64,000 bases of DNA. It comes from Phallus indusiatus (taxonomy: Eukaryota > Basidiomycota > Agaricomycetes > Phallales > Phallaceae). Positions 45,330 to 56,107 of this stretch are shown here, in pieces. The notes under the pieces are model-generated. The model was not told the DNA's origin, did no database searches, and was given only the letters and a program-made list of their open reading frames with translations. Within the stretch, counting starts at the first letter, position 1; the number at the start of each line of letters is the position of its first letter. A program made the translations under genes and the position numbers. The stretch covers positions 372,001 through 436,000 of the forward strand of contig JAQFWX010000033.1 of assembly GCA_027605045.1 (NCBI GenBank), given 5' to 3'.

Positions 45330-46011
45330 CAGCCCTGCCACCTTCCAGACAATGATGAACGAGATCTTCGAGGATATGATCTCCGAAGGTGTCATTGCCG
45401 TCTACATTGACGACATTCTCATCTATACTTGGGATTGGGAACAGCACAACCAAGTCACTTGATGTGTTCTCGAACGTCTACGCGAGCACAAGCTGTACCT
45501 CAAGGCAGAGAAGTGCAAGTTTTGCCGGACTAAGACACTGGAGAAATTGTAGGGTTTAGCCAAAAAAAGGATCCTAAGAAAATCATGGTTCGAGGCATAG
45601 GCTATTGACAATTTACCAAATTGCAAAATCATATTATAAATAATACTCAGGTTAAGGGATTCTGGCTTGGAAAATTGTCAGTATACTGCTATAATTATCT
45701 TGGCCAAATTATGTAATAATTCTTCATCATATAAGCCTATGATTGATGTTATCTATTCAGTAAAATAATGAATAGAATGAAACTTACATTATCATCATCC
45801 ATATTGAAGAATGTTCTAAAAATATTTATTGTGAAAATATATTTCTATTATAATTTAGATGCATGGAAAAACCTTGATTTTAAGCATGAGATTACACTGT
45901 GTAATATCAGAGTTTTCCTGGGAAAACCTTAATAATACATGGATTCCTGGAAAATTTTGAGAAAACTCTAATGTCACATATTGTGACCTCAAGTTTTAAT
46001 TACACAAAAAC

Positions 46012-46943
46012 TGTTAGGGCACGATCGTTCAGTGATTAGACTTAAGGATCAGACTGCTACTATAACCCAGTAACCCAGTCTATAATAGCGCAAGGAACTA
46101 CACATGCGCGCACAGTTGTATATATACATGATTACGCTTAAGGCTGTCCACGGGTAATTACCCGCGGGTACGGGTACCTACCCGCGGGTAATGACCTGCT
46201 CTCAAAGTGGAACCCGGATCCGCGGGTAATTACCCGACGGGTACGGGTAACCTGTGGCAGGTACCCGGGTCATAGAGAGTACCTCAAAATTCACTAGTTT
46301 AGACGATTTGAGACCATTTTTTTGCTTATGTAACATGGGCGCCTATTTAAGCGCCCGACTTATCTTGTAGATATTCGAAAAATATTTATTACATATTTTT
46401 TTATTTTCATTTTAAGTAAGAATTGAGCTCTCTAGAGCCAAAATAAAAAAAAAATCACGACAAAATTCACTCAAAAATTGTACTTATATGACATGAACCG
46501 AGGTTATTGCATACCCGCGGGTACCTGCTTGTTGTCTAAAGTGAAACCCGGACCCGCGGGTAAAATTGACCCGGGTAATTACGTAAGCAGGTACCCGTGA
46601 CCCGCGGGTAAAAACCTGTTGACCCGTTCGGGTAACCCGGGTAATCCAATACCCGTGGACAGCCTTAATTACGCTATCTCTAACCAATAGCTATCAGGTG
46701 CATTATCTACCAATAGGAAGAGCGGTAGTCAAGGACATACGGATGACATAGAGAAAGAGGGAGATGTGACAGAATGGAGCGAACGGAGAAACGGGGAGAG
46801 TTCGGGAGAATATGCGAGGGATAAGTACGGACCGGTATACCGGGTACCGTATGACCGACGTAGAGCACGTAGGCATCTAAGTAGGTTATACTATACTACG
46901 CTAATATACTAGAGTGACCGTTAACCTAGGACGTACCCTGACA
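46012..46943 (-). repeat. Solo LTR, family C, carrying a MITE
   Basis: TSD AAAAC (46007-46011, 46944-46948). 395 bp after removal of the MITE and its duplication, equal to the copy at 50171. Confidence 0.9.
46139..46667. mobile_element. hAT-like MITE, 529 bp, copy 2
   Basis: Perfect 8-bp TSD ATTACGCT (46131-46138, 46668-46675). Same orientation as copy 1 and apparently identical. Confidence 0.93.
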
Positions 46944-47368
46944 AAAACTCACTATTTCTCACTCTCTCAAAATTATGATAAAAAATTATATTGATAAGTA
47001 TTTATATTAACTTCATTATATAATTTTCTGCTATGGTTAATAATAATATATGTTTTAGTTTGTATACTGTTTGATTGAATAGAAAAAGTTATTGATAATG
47101 TTATATAAGTAAAAATTCTTACATAATTTAACTAAGATAAAAATAGCAACATACTGACAATTTCTCAAGTCAAAATCCCTTAATCTGAGTAATAGTTATA
47201 ATATCATATTACAATCTAGTGAATTGTCATATGCCTATACCTCGAACTATAATTTTGTTAGGATCCTTTTTTTGACCAAACCCTACAATGTCTCCAGTGA
47301 GATTGAGTACCTGGGTGTTGTCATTTCCGAGAATACCGTCGAGATGGATCCCGTGAAAGTCTCAGGTG

Positions 47369-48007
47369 TGTCAAGATCGGTGTTTCGGACAAATCCCGGA
47401 TATTTCCGGACTACTACGAAACACGTAACTAGAATACGGAGGAGTATGGAGAGAGGGACTTGGCTTCAGCTTATATGCTGCGCCCACTCGCCCAGCTTAC
47501 GATATCCCTCAATTTCAGAGAACAAGGAAGTACGTAGCTAGTACGTATCAGTACGACATCAAGAACGTAACATCAAACTATAAGTCTAAACAGTCAAACG
47601 ACGTCTAGGACTTAAGTACAAGATAGTACGCAACGAGTACGCACTAGAGCTCGCGATTACGGAGTAAGAACGGAGGTGGAACTAGAGACGAAAAGTAACT
47701 AATATTCAGACTACTGTCCCTAGCTGAAAAGCTACGATTTAAATACAAAATGGTGCGGACCAAAATGGGAATAATGTCGAATACGGAACAAAGGAGTTTA
47801 GCATGAAAGAAGCGAGCGGAGATGTGAATCAGACAGTTGGGACTTCTCGTTCCTTGTGGTGATGTGATAACAAGGAAGTAGTGTCTACTAAGTACGCACT
47901 AGAGTACGGGGAAACATACGGACATCGGATGAACTAAATCCGCAGTGATGAAATCGGAATTACCCCGGAATTCCGGGTTTGAGTCCCGGGTCACGCGGGG
48001 CGTGACA
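47369..48007. repeat. LTR family D with unmatched flanks
   Basis: 639 bp, TGTCAAGATCGG to GGGCGTGACA. Left flank AGGTG belongs to the pol remnant; right flank TCTAG belongs to an LTR of family B. Probably a recombinant between two insertions. Confidence 0.82.
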
Positions 48008-48238
48008 TCTAGGGAAAATGCATATAAGTACAGGATATGAGGCGCCCGACTGATCCCCATGGGATCCGAGGAGATACAACAGAAATCGGAGTAAATCGAA
48101 GAGATCGAGAAATCGAGAAACCGACGAAAATAATGGAAACGGTGAAATACGGAAAATGAGGGAAATCGAAGTGCAAAATGAAATCAAAAGAAATCGAAAA
48201 GATCGAATAATCCGGCAAGGCGCTAGCGTACCATAACA
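48008..48238 (-). repeat. LTR family B, tail part
   Basis: Matches family B from TCTAGGGAAAA through GCGCCCGACTGATCCCCATG to CCATAACA. The head is missing, replaced by the family-D LTR. Confidence 0.75.
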
Positions 48239-48269
48239 GCCAGCATGCTTTGGGTTTTGAATTTAATAT

Positions 48270-49376
48270 GGTGAGTAACCATACATATTATTGCTGCAAT
48301 GCTAATGCATCATTTTTACAGGTTAATACTCAGAATGTTGCTGCGCTGAGTGTGCAAACGGAAAATGGTCCACAGCTCATGGTACGCATGGCTGTCATGG
48401 ATGGAAAGGCCCTATCCCACAAGGCGAGTTGTTTATATATTTGCAGTTATCTTGTTGACATTTTTTTAGATATGTGGTATTGCGCGATGTCGTAATCCGC
48501 TGGAAGACTATCAGAAAGGTTGCTTCTGTTCAACCCACAGTGAATACATCGAGCGTTGTGCCATCAATGAGTGCAATGCTCCTGTTGGAGAGGAAAATAA
48601 GTTTACCTGTGATTTACTGGAGCATGCGTGTATTTACCATCAATATTTGAACAGGTTAGAATCTATTTTTTTGAGGGAATATCTCCAAATTGATGATCAT
48701 ATGGTTACTTAGGTTTGGCTCCTCTTCGTTCCTCAATGTTCGCCGGAATGTCTCGAAGAATGAAACACCAAGATTCATAAATTCTGAAAGCGCTGATGGT
48801 GAAAATAATACCAGTAATAACCATAGATTCAGAGCAAGGCGCATATATTGTATCAAAACAATTCAGTGGGCTTGTGGATTCCCCATTGCATGGGGGAAAT
48901 GCTATGATGGCGAGGGAGAGTCTCAAGTTTTGCAATTCTGTAATACTTGGTTCCCTTCTGGCTCACCCCGTCCTCAGTTTCTAGTATACGACAAGGCTTG
49001 CAAATTATTATCCCATTTAGTGACTCAAAATCCAAACAGCGATTGGTTTCAAACGACGCGATTTATTGTTGACGGGTTCCACTACAGAAGTCATAGCTCA
49101 ACCGACCGTCTTTGCCGCGAACATTGTAATCCCCAACCTCTCGATGGTTCCCAACCAGATTTAATGATTCTTCAACGGGATGAAAGAGGTAGAATAGTCT
49201 CTAAAAGTGCATTTAATACGGAAACAGCTGAACAGTTCAACTCATGGATGGATGGTTTTGAATCTCAGCTTTGTGCAATGTCAAATTTTAATTTTGACTT
49301 TTTTATTCATTCAGCTATGCTTTTATACAAAGAAGAAAAGGAGTCAAAGAATGCTCCTTTAGATACTGATAGTTAA
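48270..49376 (+). CDS. KDZ-transposon-associated cysteine-cluster (CxC6-type) protein, partial
   Basis: At least three exons: about 48320-48423 (MAVMDGKALSHK), 48470-48654 (ICGIARCRNPLEDY through ACIYHQYLN) and 48712-49376. The sequence has a Cys/His-rich part (CGIARC...CFCSTH...C...C...CDLLEHACIYH), then FLVYDKACKLL, TRFIVDGFHYRSHSSTDRLC, FNTETAEQFNSWMDGFESQL and FDFFIHSAMLLYKEE. This matches the CxC-type cysteine-cluster proteins carried by KDZ (Kyakuja-Dileera-Zisupton) elements of mushrooms. The N-terminal half is missing, cut by an LTR at 48238, so it is probably inactive. Intron 1 uses a GC donor (CACAAG/GCGAGT). Confidence 0.7.
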
Positions 49377-49789
49377 ATGTTGTATTTACGCCATCATTTT
49401 AAGTATACGCGGCATGTTTGGCTTCATCTGAAATTGACGCGGTGCAACAACGTGTTGCGTCATCGCATCGTTCCTTTCTCTCAAACCATCACCACTCTCA
49501 CCACAGTATTTTTACCAACGAGAAAATTATTGATGGTACATGGTTTTTTTATTCTACTCATCAATAACTAATGATAAATTTATAAGATATGCTAATTATT
49601 GAGATGAAAGGGCCTGCATTACCCCACCGTCTTCTGCTTGAGAGGATATACCAAGTGTCTCCCCTTTTCTCGCCAATCCTGATGATTTCAAGGTGTTTAG
49701 CCTGTTCTTTTATGTTTTCCTGATGTTACTCACACTCCTGCGTATCGCTCCGCGCAATATTCAACCCATTATTCGCGATTACACTCACC
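49377..49789. other. 3' flank of the KDZ-associated gene
   Basis: No further gene recognised; possibly the end of the KDZ element. Confidence 0.3.
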
Positions 49790-51110
49790 CTGCTCTCAGT
49801 GCATGTCTCTGGCCTGTGTAGTGCATTTTCCAGCCAGCACACCAATTTTCAGGCAATTTCTTTGTGTATTTATATTCATAAACATTTCATAAACAATTTA
49901 CAGCCCTTTTTATATCTCTCCGCGCGCGAATTTTGGAACGTCGTGTGCGATTACCACCTAAGTGTCCTCCCGCTTTTGTCAGTATGTCCCCATTGCGTGT
50001 AGCGCGTTTTCCGGCCAGCACATTGCTATACTGGTGGGTTTTTTGTGTATTTTTGCTCATTAACATCTCACAAACAATTTCCAACCTTCGTTATATTGCT
50101 CCGCGGGCGATTTACAAGACGTCGTGCGCGATTACAATCTGAGTACCCTCTCACTGTCACTCTCAGTATGTGTAAGGATACGATCGTTCAGCGGGTGAGA
50201 CTTAAGGATAAGACACTATAACCCAGTAGTCCAATCTATAATAACGCAAGGAGCTACTCTTGCGCGCACAGTTGTATATATATACATGAGTGGGCTATCT
50301 CTACCAATAGCGCTCAGGTGCTATATCTACCAATAGGAAGGAAGGCAGTCGATGACATAAGAGAAACATGAGTAGAAAGGAAGATGGTGACAGTATGGAG
50401 CATACGAAGAAACGGGGAAAGTATGGGAGAATACGGGAGGATAACACGGACCGGCATACCGGGTACCGTACGATGGATATGATAACGCGTAGGTCAGCAT
50501 ATACGTCTATACTATATGCACAGTATACTAGATTAGTCCTTATGGTCCTAGCACGTACCCTGACAGTATGTATCTATCGCGTGTCGCACATTCGCCAGCC
50601 AGCACAACGCTATTCAGGTAGTTTTTTTGCATATTCCTATTCCTTAACATCTCATAAACAATGCTCAAGTATAGTCATAAGGCTCCACACACAAATTTCC
50701 AAACGTCGCGTGTGATTGCACTCCCCCTACCCCAGGACATGTCCCCATCGTGTGCAGCGCATTTGGCAGCCAGCGCAACGCTATTCAGGTAGTTTCTTCG
50801 CGTATTCCTATTCTTGAGCATCTTATAAACAATGCTCAAGTATAATCATAAGGCTCCGCACGCGATTTTCCAAACATCACATGCGATTGTACTCCCCCTA
50901 CCCCAAGACATATCCCCGGTGCGTGTAGCACGTTTGCCGGCCAGCACAACGCTATTCAGGTGAGGTTTTTGTGTATTTCCGTTCATTTCCATCTCATAAA
51001 CAATACCCAAGTATCGACATAACGCTCCGCGCACGATTTTCGAGTCATCATACACAATTACAATGCCTAGTCAACAGTCTACATGCTGCCCCACTTTGTT
51101 GCACTTTTTG
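49790..51110. repeat. Satellite-like array of ~170-bp imperfect repeats
   Basis: Blocks recur in the same order: CCAGC(C)AGCACA..GCTATTCAGGT, then TTTGTGTATTT..ATTCAT.AACAT.TCATAAACAAT, then CTCCGCGC.CGAT.TTC..A.CGTC, then GCGATTACA. They start near 49829, 50013, 50591, 50768 and 50936. A family-C LTR (50171-50565) interrupts the array. Confidence 0.75.
50171..50565 (-). repeat. Solo LTR, family C
   Basis: 395 bp with TSD GTATG (50166-50170, 50566-50570), diverged from the copy at 46012. Starts TGTAAGGATACGATCG. Confidence 0.88.
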
Positions 51111-51950
51111 GCATACCGTTGATTCAAGAGGTACGCTGTCATGTATCAAGGTCATTTTGACCTAAATACCCCCTTCCTGAAGACAGGCTCAAGGCCTAGA
51201 GCATTCAAAGTCAAAAACAATTTAAAACTCTATAAAACCCAAGTCATTCCAAGGGATTTGGTAAATAACTCATGGAGTTATGGTCAAAACACTCTCAGAA
51301 GTCAAGTATTTTCTGAGTTCATTGCTTGGTCATCAAGAATGGACTCTGGACTCTTGTTTTGCCATGTTTCCCTTGTTTATTAATATCTCCTTCATTTCTC
51401 CATGGTTTCTCCTTATATGCTATTCTTTTATCCTTTATTTCCCATAACTCCTGGATCTTGGATCTAATCTCCATGGATTTAGATCTAATCTCCCTGGATC
51501 TTGGATTTTATTCTCACCAGATGACACATGTGCACCTTTGACCCTGTGCTTTGTTATCTTCTATCTTTCTAATCTTTAATCTGTTCCTATCTTCCCCCTT
51601 TTCTTTCTATCTCTCAATATCCTCTTATCTTTCTCTTACTATAAGACTTGTTTACAAGTCTTCAGCTATCTCTATCACTTGCAGAACACACTATCAGTTG
51701 TGTCTACTGCATTTAAAACAGCATATAACAAGAGTAGACCCCTTGGATCTCATTCTTCAGCAACAGGCTTTTGTTGTGAAGCCAGTGCCTAAGCAAACTC
51801 TCAGCAAGTAATTGTAACTATTCTTATTCTGGTAGCACCCCAGTAGGCAAACTATAAGGATACATTACATACGCTCATTATATTCTCATTATTTTATGTA
51901 GTAGAGTGCAATTAACTTCTAATTATCATCAAGATATTTCGCCATGCCAC
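51111..51950. other. AT/pyrimidine-rich stretch
   Basis: No supported gene. The short plus-strand frames (51326-51811) are low-complexity Leu/Ser/Phe-rich from pyrimidine runs. Repeats of GGATTTAGATCTAATCTCC occur near 51455-51510. Confidence 0.35.
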
Positions 51951-52346
51951 TGTCAGGGTACGCTACCGCCGTCTCTCATTTTCTTATTTATTATCATCGG
52001 CATCATTTCGTTTCTATTTTATTTATCATTTCCATGTTTTACTTTCACTCTCCGTTTCCTCGTTCTGTCTCTATTCCACTTTCTCTACTCGCGCGCGTCG
52101 CGCGCTCGTACCCGGCGTGATGCCCGTGACATCACGTCGCTTAGGTTCGGCTTGGGCGCCTGGCACTTAGCTGTGTCAGGGCCGCACGCCGCGTCGTCGT
52201 TTTATGTATATAGTAGCTGTACCTAGAGTGAGGGTCCCTAAGCTTGTTCTCTTAGGATCCCCTCCCTCTAGGTAAGTAGTTAGTATTTTCCGCAATATAT
52301 TCTCTTAGGATCCCCTCCCTCTAGTGTGAGCTGAGTAGCCCTAACA
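51951..52346 (+). repeat. Solo LTR, family A
   Basis: 396 bp with TSD GCCAC (51946-51950, 52347-52351). Confidence 0.9.
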
Positions 52347-52532
52347 GCCACCATCATCTAGTTCCCATCCCCCCTCCCTATCCCAATACCCTTTTACCTT
52401 CCCTTCCTGTTCTTTCTGTTCTATTCTTCCAAAGTCCCCCCACTGTTGAAATAGCGTGTCTCAGTGGGATTCTCTAGTGTGATTTAACGGAGGCAGCTCC
52501 TACTATGCTACCTTTTTTTGGCAGTTTGGTTT

Positions 52533-53166
52533 TGTCATGTATCTAGGGCACTTTTACCCAGCTCAGCAAAAACAAGTCAAAAGGCACAGCCACTAAATCC
52601 AAAAACAGCACATAAACAACAAAAGCCCACATTATGTCAGTTTTTTTTTTACTATTCTTTTTTGAGCTCTTGCTTGTATTTGTGTATCTCTATTTGTTTA
52701 TTTTCTAGGAACAGTCATATGACTCAGTTCCAGGTACTTTTTATTTTTCTGTCTCACTATAATGTTTCACTATAATTTTTACTACTCCACCTTTACTAAT
52801 TAATTTCCTTTCTAAGTAATTTCTTATCTTTTAATTACTAATATTTTGCTTTATTTGTAGCAGCCCCAAAGTGTATAAATAGGGGCTGATTTCTCTTGTA
52901 AATAGCAATCTGCCTTATCATCTATACTAGTGCACCATAGTGCTTACCAATTAAATTGGTCTTTCTCTTTTCTATTTCTTTCTCTTTTCTATCTCTACCT
53001 CAAGACTATCAGTAGCAGCCAGCTCAAGTCTTACAACAGCAGCAGCAAGCTCTGTCTCACCCTCAATAACAAGACCTTTGTTGCTAGACTAGGTTCCCCC
53101 TAAACAGCTCTCTTATTTGCAACAGTACAAGGTGCCTATACCTTGAACCAGAGCAAATACATTACA
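52533..53166 (+). repeat. 5' LTR of the gag-only element
   Basis: 634 bp, TGTCATGTATCTAGGG to GCAAATACATTACA. A TATA-like GTGTATAAATAGGGG lies at about 52870-52884. The sequence just after it (AATTGGTGGACGTTCTGGG) is where the primer site should be; I could not assign a tRNA. Confidence 0.92.
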
Positions 53167-53317
53167 AATTGGTGGACGTTCTGGGAACCTCAGAATCTTC
53201 TTGGGGAGCATCTCTAAGGATTTATTGAGGGGGCTATCTTGCCAGGAGACCTTTCAGCTTGCTAGAGCTGTTTGACCCCCACCTTGTTTCACCCAATTTT
53301 TCCTGTGACATCACTTG

Positions 53318-53680
53318 TCTTGCAGTGCTGCTGCTCTGACATCATTTGTCTCAGACACTCCTCTCACCTGACTGCTCCTGTCTTACAGTGCCACTGTCTT
53401 GACATCAGTTGTCTCACTCACCCCACTCACCTGACTACTCTTGTCTTGCAGTGCAACTGCTTTGACATCAGTTTGTCTCACTCACTCCACTCACTCCACT
53501 CACTGGAACTACTTCTGTCTTGCAGTGCCACTGCCTTGGCATTAGTTTGTTTCACTCATCTCACACACCTGACTACTTCTGTCTTGCAGTGCCACTGCCT
53601 TGGCATTAGTTTGTCTCACTTGCTCCACCCACCTGTCATTGCAGTGCCACTGTTCTGACTACCCTTGTCTCACTTACTCC
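53318..53680. repeat. Minisatellite in the gag-only element leader
   Basis: About five imperfect units of roughly 65-75 bp built from CTGTCTTGCAGTGCCACTG and TTTGTCTCACTCACTCCACTC motifs. Confidence 0.8.
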
Positions 53681-53990
53681 ACTCCCCTGATAACTCTTGA
53701 TTCACTCCCTTCCAACCTTCCACCCTCTTGTCTCACCCTTGTTTCTCTCACTCACTCCCTTGTCTCATTCACTCCACCCCTTGTCTCACCTGCATATACT
53801 CTTGCCACACCTTTCTAGAGCAGATTGCTGATCTGTTTCACCTTGCCACCCAGTGTGCCACTCACTCAGTCTACTCTAAGCTATAGAGTTAATTGATTCT
53901 CCTTCACTGCTTTTGAAGGGAAGAGCTACTGGTCCTCACCACACTCATTTATCTTCCCAACCTCCTACTACCCTTCAATCCTCTTCCTCA

Positions 53991-55895
53991 ATGTCTGAGA
54001 CTCCTCAAAGACATAGAGTGAACCTCACCATTCCATTCTCCCCCACTGCTTCTATGATTTTCAGTGGACAACCACTTCTCACTATCAATCCTACTCAAGC
54101 TTTCATTTCCTTGGACAAGACTCCTCTTGCCCCTAGTACTAGTCACCTCAGGAGAATTTATGACAACAACAAAACTCTTGGAGCAAGAAGGGATGCTATT
54201 CTGAAAATTGCTCAAGAAGACATCATGCAAAATCCTGACAGACTGGCTTCAGTTCCTCTTCCCAAAGAAGCTGAAGACTTGGCAGGAGATCTCTTATCAA
54301 AATTAGATGATCTCCTCATTGGAATACCTTTTGTGGATGAAGATATGGATCAAATTGGCTATCACCTTGATCCAATCAAATTTGACTCCTTCTTTTTCCT
54401 TCTGAACAAATTTGCAAGAAGGGCTATGGAGAAACTAGATGGACAATTACCCTTGCCAACCTGGGGAAAGGGAAACCATCCTCTAGATGTCTGGACAGCT
54501 GATGATTTTGAACTTCTCTCTGTTGCTTTCAGAGATGATGTTGAAACATTTCTGGCCTATCTCTTTCACAATGAAGTCCTTTTTCCTTCTGAAAGGAAAC
54601 CAGCCACCTCTGAATCAATCTCTGAAGGGATTGTTCCAAAAATTGTTCAATTCAGGCCAGAAAATCTTGCAGAAGATATCTCTCAAGCCTCAACACACAA
54701 ACCAATAAGACAGATCTTCAGCCAGCCTCTCACTCTGCAATTAAATGCTGCAGAAGACCTTCCTTCTATGCATACATCCTCAATGCATACATCATCAATG
54801 CCTATCCCTTCTAATCCTCCTACCAATTTCTTGGGACAACCTTCTCAAGGAGGAAATGTAGGCAGAGGGGATGATGGAGGAGATGATGATGGAAGTGGAG
54901 ACTCAGATGGTCCTTCAGACAGGAAGCTTCCTAGAGGATTAAGAAGACCTTTTAGACCTTGGAGAGGCAGAAGAACTTCTCATTATCCCTCTTTACCTTC
55001 CTTCAACCACTCTTCTTCAAAGGACAAGGACAAGGAACCTTACTTTGACACCAAAATCAAACATGACTCTATTCCTACCTGGGATGGAGATCCAAATACT
55101 TTGGCCAGATGGATTCTTCAAGTAAACAGCTGGTCAGAAAGAAGTCCACTAGCATATAAGCAGCTAGGAACTGTTGTTCCAACAAGATTCAAGAAGGATG
55201 CAGAAGCCTGGTTCTGGTCACACTCCTTGGAATACAGGAGAGAAATCACTCAAGACTGGGGAACACTCAGAACAGCAATTGCCTCCTATTATATGAACAG
55301 GACTTGGTTGGACAAACAGAAGAGAAGAGCCAACAAAGCACACTACAGGGAATCAGAATATTCTCAAGAATCTCCCAGCAGTTACTTCATCAGAAAATCA
55401 GAGCTACTCAATCTGGTCTACAGTTACTCTGATTCAGAAATTATGATGGAAGTAATGGAAGGAGCTCCTAGCTTCTGGTCTACTATCCTGGATCCACATA
55501 GATGCAAAGATCTCATTGAATTCTCTGCAGCTATTAGGTATCATGAAGATGCCTTGCAAAGAGGAGGACTCCCTGATGATGTCTTGGAAAAAAGAATCAA
55601 ATTATTGGAAGAACAACTCTCAGAGTCTTCTGATGATCTCTCCCTGTCCAATGAATACTCAGCTACTTCTCTGGAAAATTTCCCCTTTCCAAAGGATGAT
55701 TTCAATGTCTCTAGAAAAACCTCTCCAGAACAAAAGGGAGCAAGACCTTGCAGACATTGTGGAAGTGGAAAGCACTGGGACAATGAATGCAAATACTCCA
55801 AGAAAGAATTCAAATATGCTCAAGAAAATAATTCCAACACATCCCCCCTTGATGAGGATAGTCAGCAAGAAGACACTCATGAAGAGTCTACCTAA
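53991..55895 (+). CDS. gag: Gag protein of the gag-only retrotransposon
   Basis: The frame is open from before 53913, but the first ATG is 53991 (MSETPQRHRVNLTIPFSPTA), giving 634 residues. The middle is disordered and acidic, then basic (RGDDGGDDDGSGDSDG, RGLRRPFRPWRGRR). The capsid-like part (TWDGDPNTLARWILQVNSW, KKDAEAWFWS, YRREITQDWGTLRTAIASYY) matches the retrotransposon-gag fold. One zinc knuckle of CX2CX4HX4C form (CRHCGSGKHWDNEC) lies near the C-terminus. The intact frame in a pol-less element suggests the Gag is selected or the copy is very young. Confidence 0.88.
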   Translation: MSETPQRHRVNLTIPFSPTASMIFSGQPLLTINPTQAFISLDKTPLAPSTSHLRRIYDNNKTLGARRDAILKIAQEDIMQNPDRLASVPLPKEAEDLAGDLLSKLDDLLIGIPFVDEDMDQIGYHLDPIKFDSFFFLLNKFARRAMEKLDGQLPLPTWGKGNHPLDVWTADDFELLSVAFRDDVETFLAYLFHNEVLFPSERKPATSESISEGIVPKIVQFRPENLAEDISQASTHKPIRQIFSQPLTLQLNAAEDLPSMHTSSMHTSSMPIPSNPPTNFLGQPSQGGNVGRGDDGGDDDGSGDSDGPSDRKLPRGLRRPFRPWRGRRTSHYPSLPSFNHSSSKDKDKEPYFDTKIKHDSIPTWDGDPNTLARWILQVNSWSERSPLAYKQLGTVVPTRFKKDAEAWFWSHSLEYRREITQDWGTLRTAIASYYMNRTWLDKQKRRANKAHYRESEYSQESPSSYFIRKSELLNLVYSYSDSEIMMEVMEGAPSFWSTILDPHRCKDLIEFSAAIRYHEDALQRGGLPDDVLEKRIKLLEEQLSESSDDLSLSNEYSATSLENFPFPKDDFNVSRKTSPEQKGARPCRHCGSGKHWDNECKYSKKEFKYAQENNSNTSPLDEDSQQEDTHEEST

Positions 55896-56107
55896 AGTCT
55901 AGACAGGAAGATGAAATCTTCTCTGAGGGGATTATCTCAAAAGGGCAGCATATATGCTGGAAACAACTAAAACAAGTCAACAAGATTTCAGAAGAACAAA
56001 ACACCTATGGAAATCCATTGGAACCTTCTAGGAATCCCTATTTCTCTTCAACCTCTTTTTCTTCCTTCTTCAAGAAAAGCAATTCACTCAAAAAAGAGAG
56101 GGGATTT

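Larger units (their letters stand above)
45536..47299. mobile_element. Non-autonomous CACTA-like element with nested LTR
   Basis: Ends CACTGGAGAAATTGTAGGGT / inverse of CACTGGAGACATTGTAGGGT, with 3-bp TSD AGA (45533-45535, 47300-47302). Removing it restores the pol reading frame (CRTK/IEYLGVVISE). Without the nested LTR it is 827 bp, AT-rich and without a gene. It differs from the element at 29419 beyond the first bases. Confidence 0.88.
43578..47368 (+). pseudogene. Ty3-type pol remnant carrying nested insertions
   Basis: Plus-strand copy of the same pol as at 31644-35588, lacking the protease start and everything after the reverse transcriptase. Pieces are 43578-44332, 44900-44933, 45330-45535 and 47300-47368. 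They rejoin exactly when three insertions and their target duplications are removed: LTRs 44333-44899 (CCCTT), LTR 44934-45329 (CAGCC) and the CACTA-like element 45536-47299 (AGA). A TGA interrupts EIEEGD near 43723, and Arg-to-Trp/Cys changes typical of C-to-T mutation are frequent (CWGYNNVW). Confidence 0.88.

Noticed and set aside
46012..46080. tRNA-like text (GGTTCAGTGATTAG-type) at the LTR family-C start
   Set aside because: No cloverleaf or B-box could be formed; the text is part of a repeated LTR. No tRNA or rRNA gene was found in the window.
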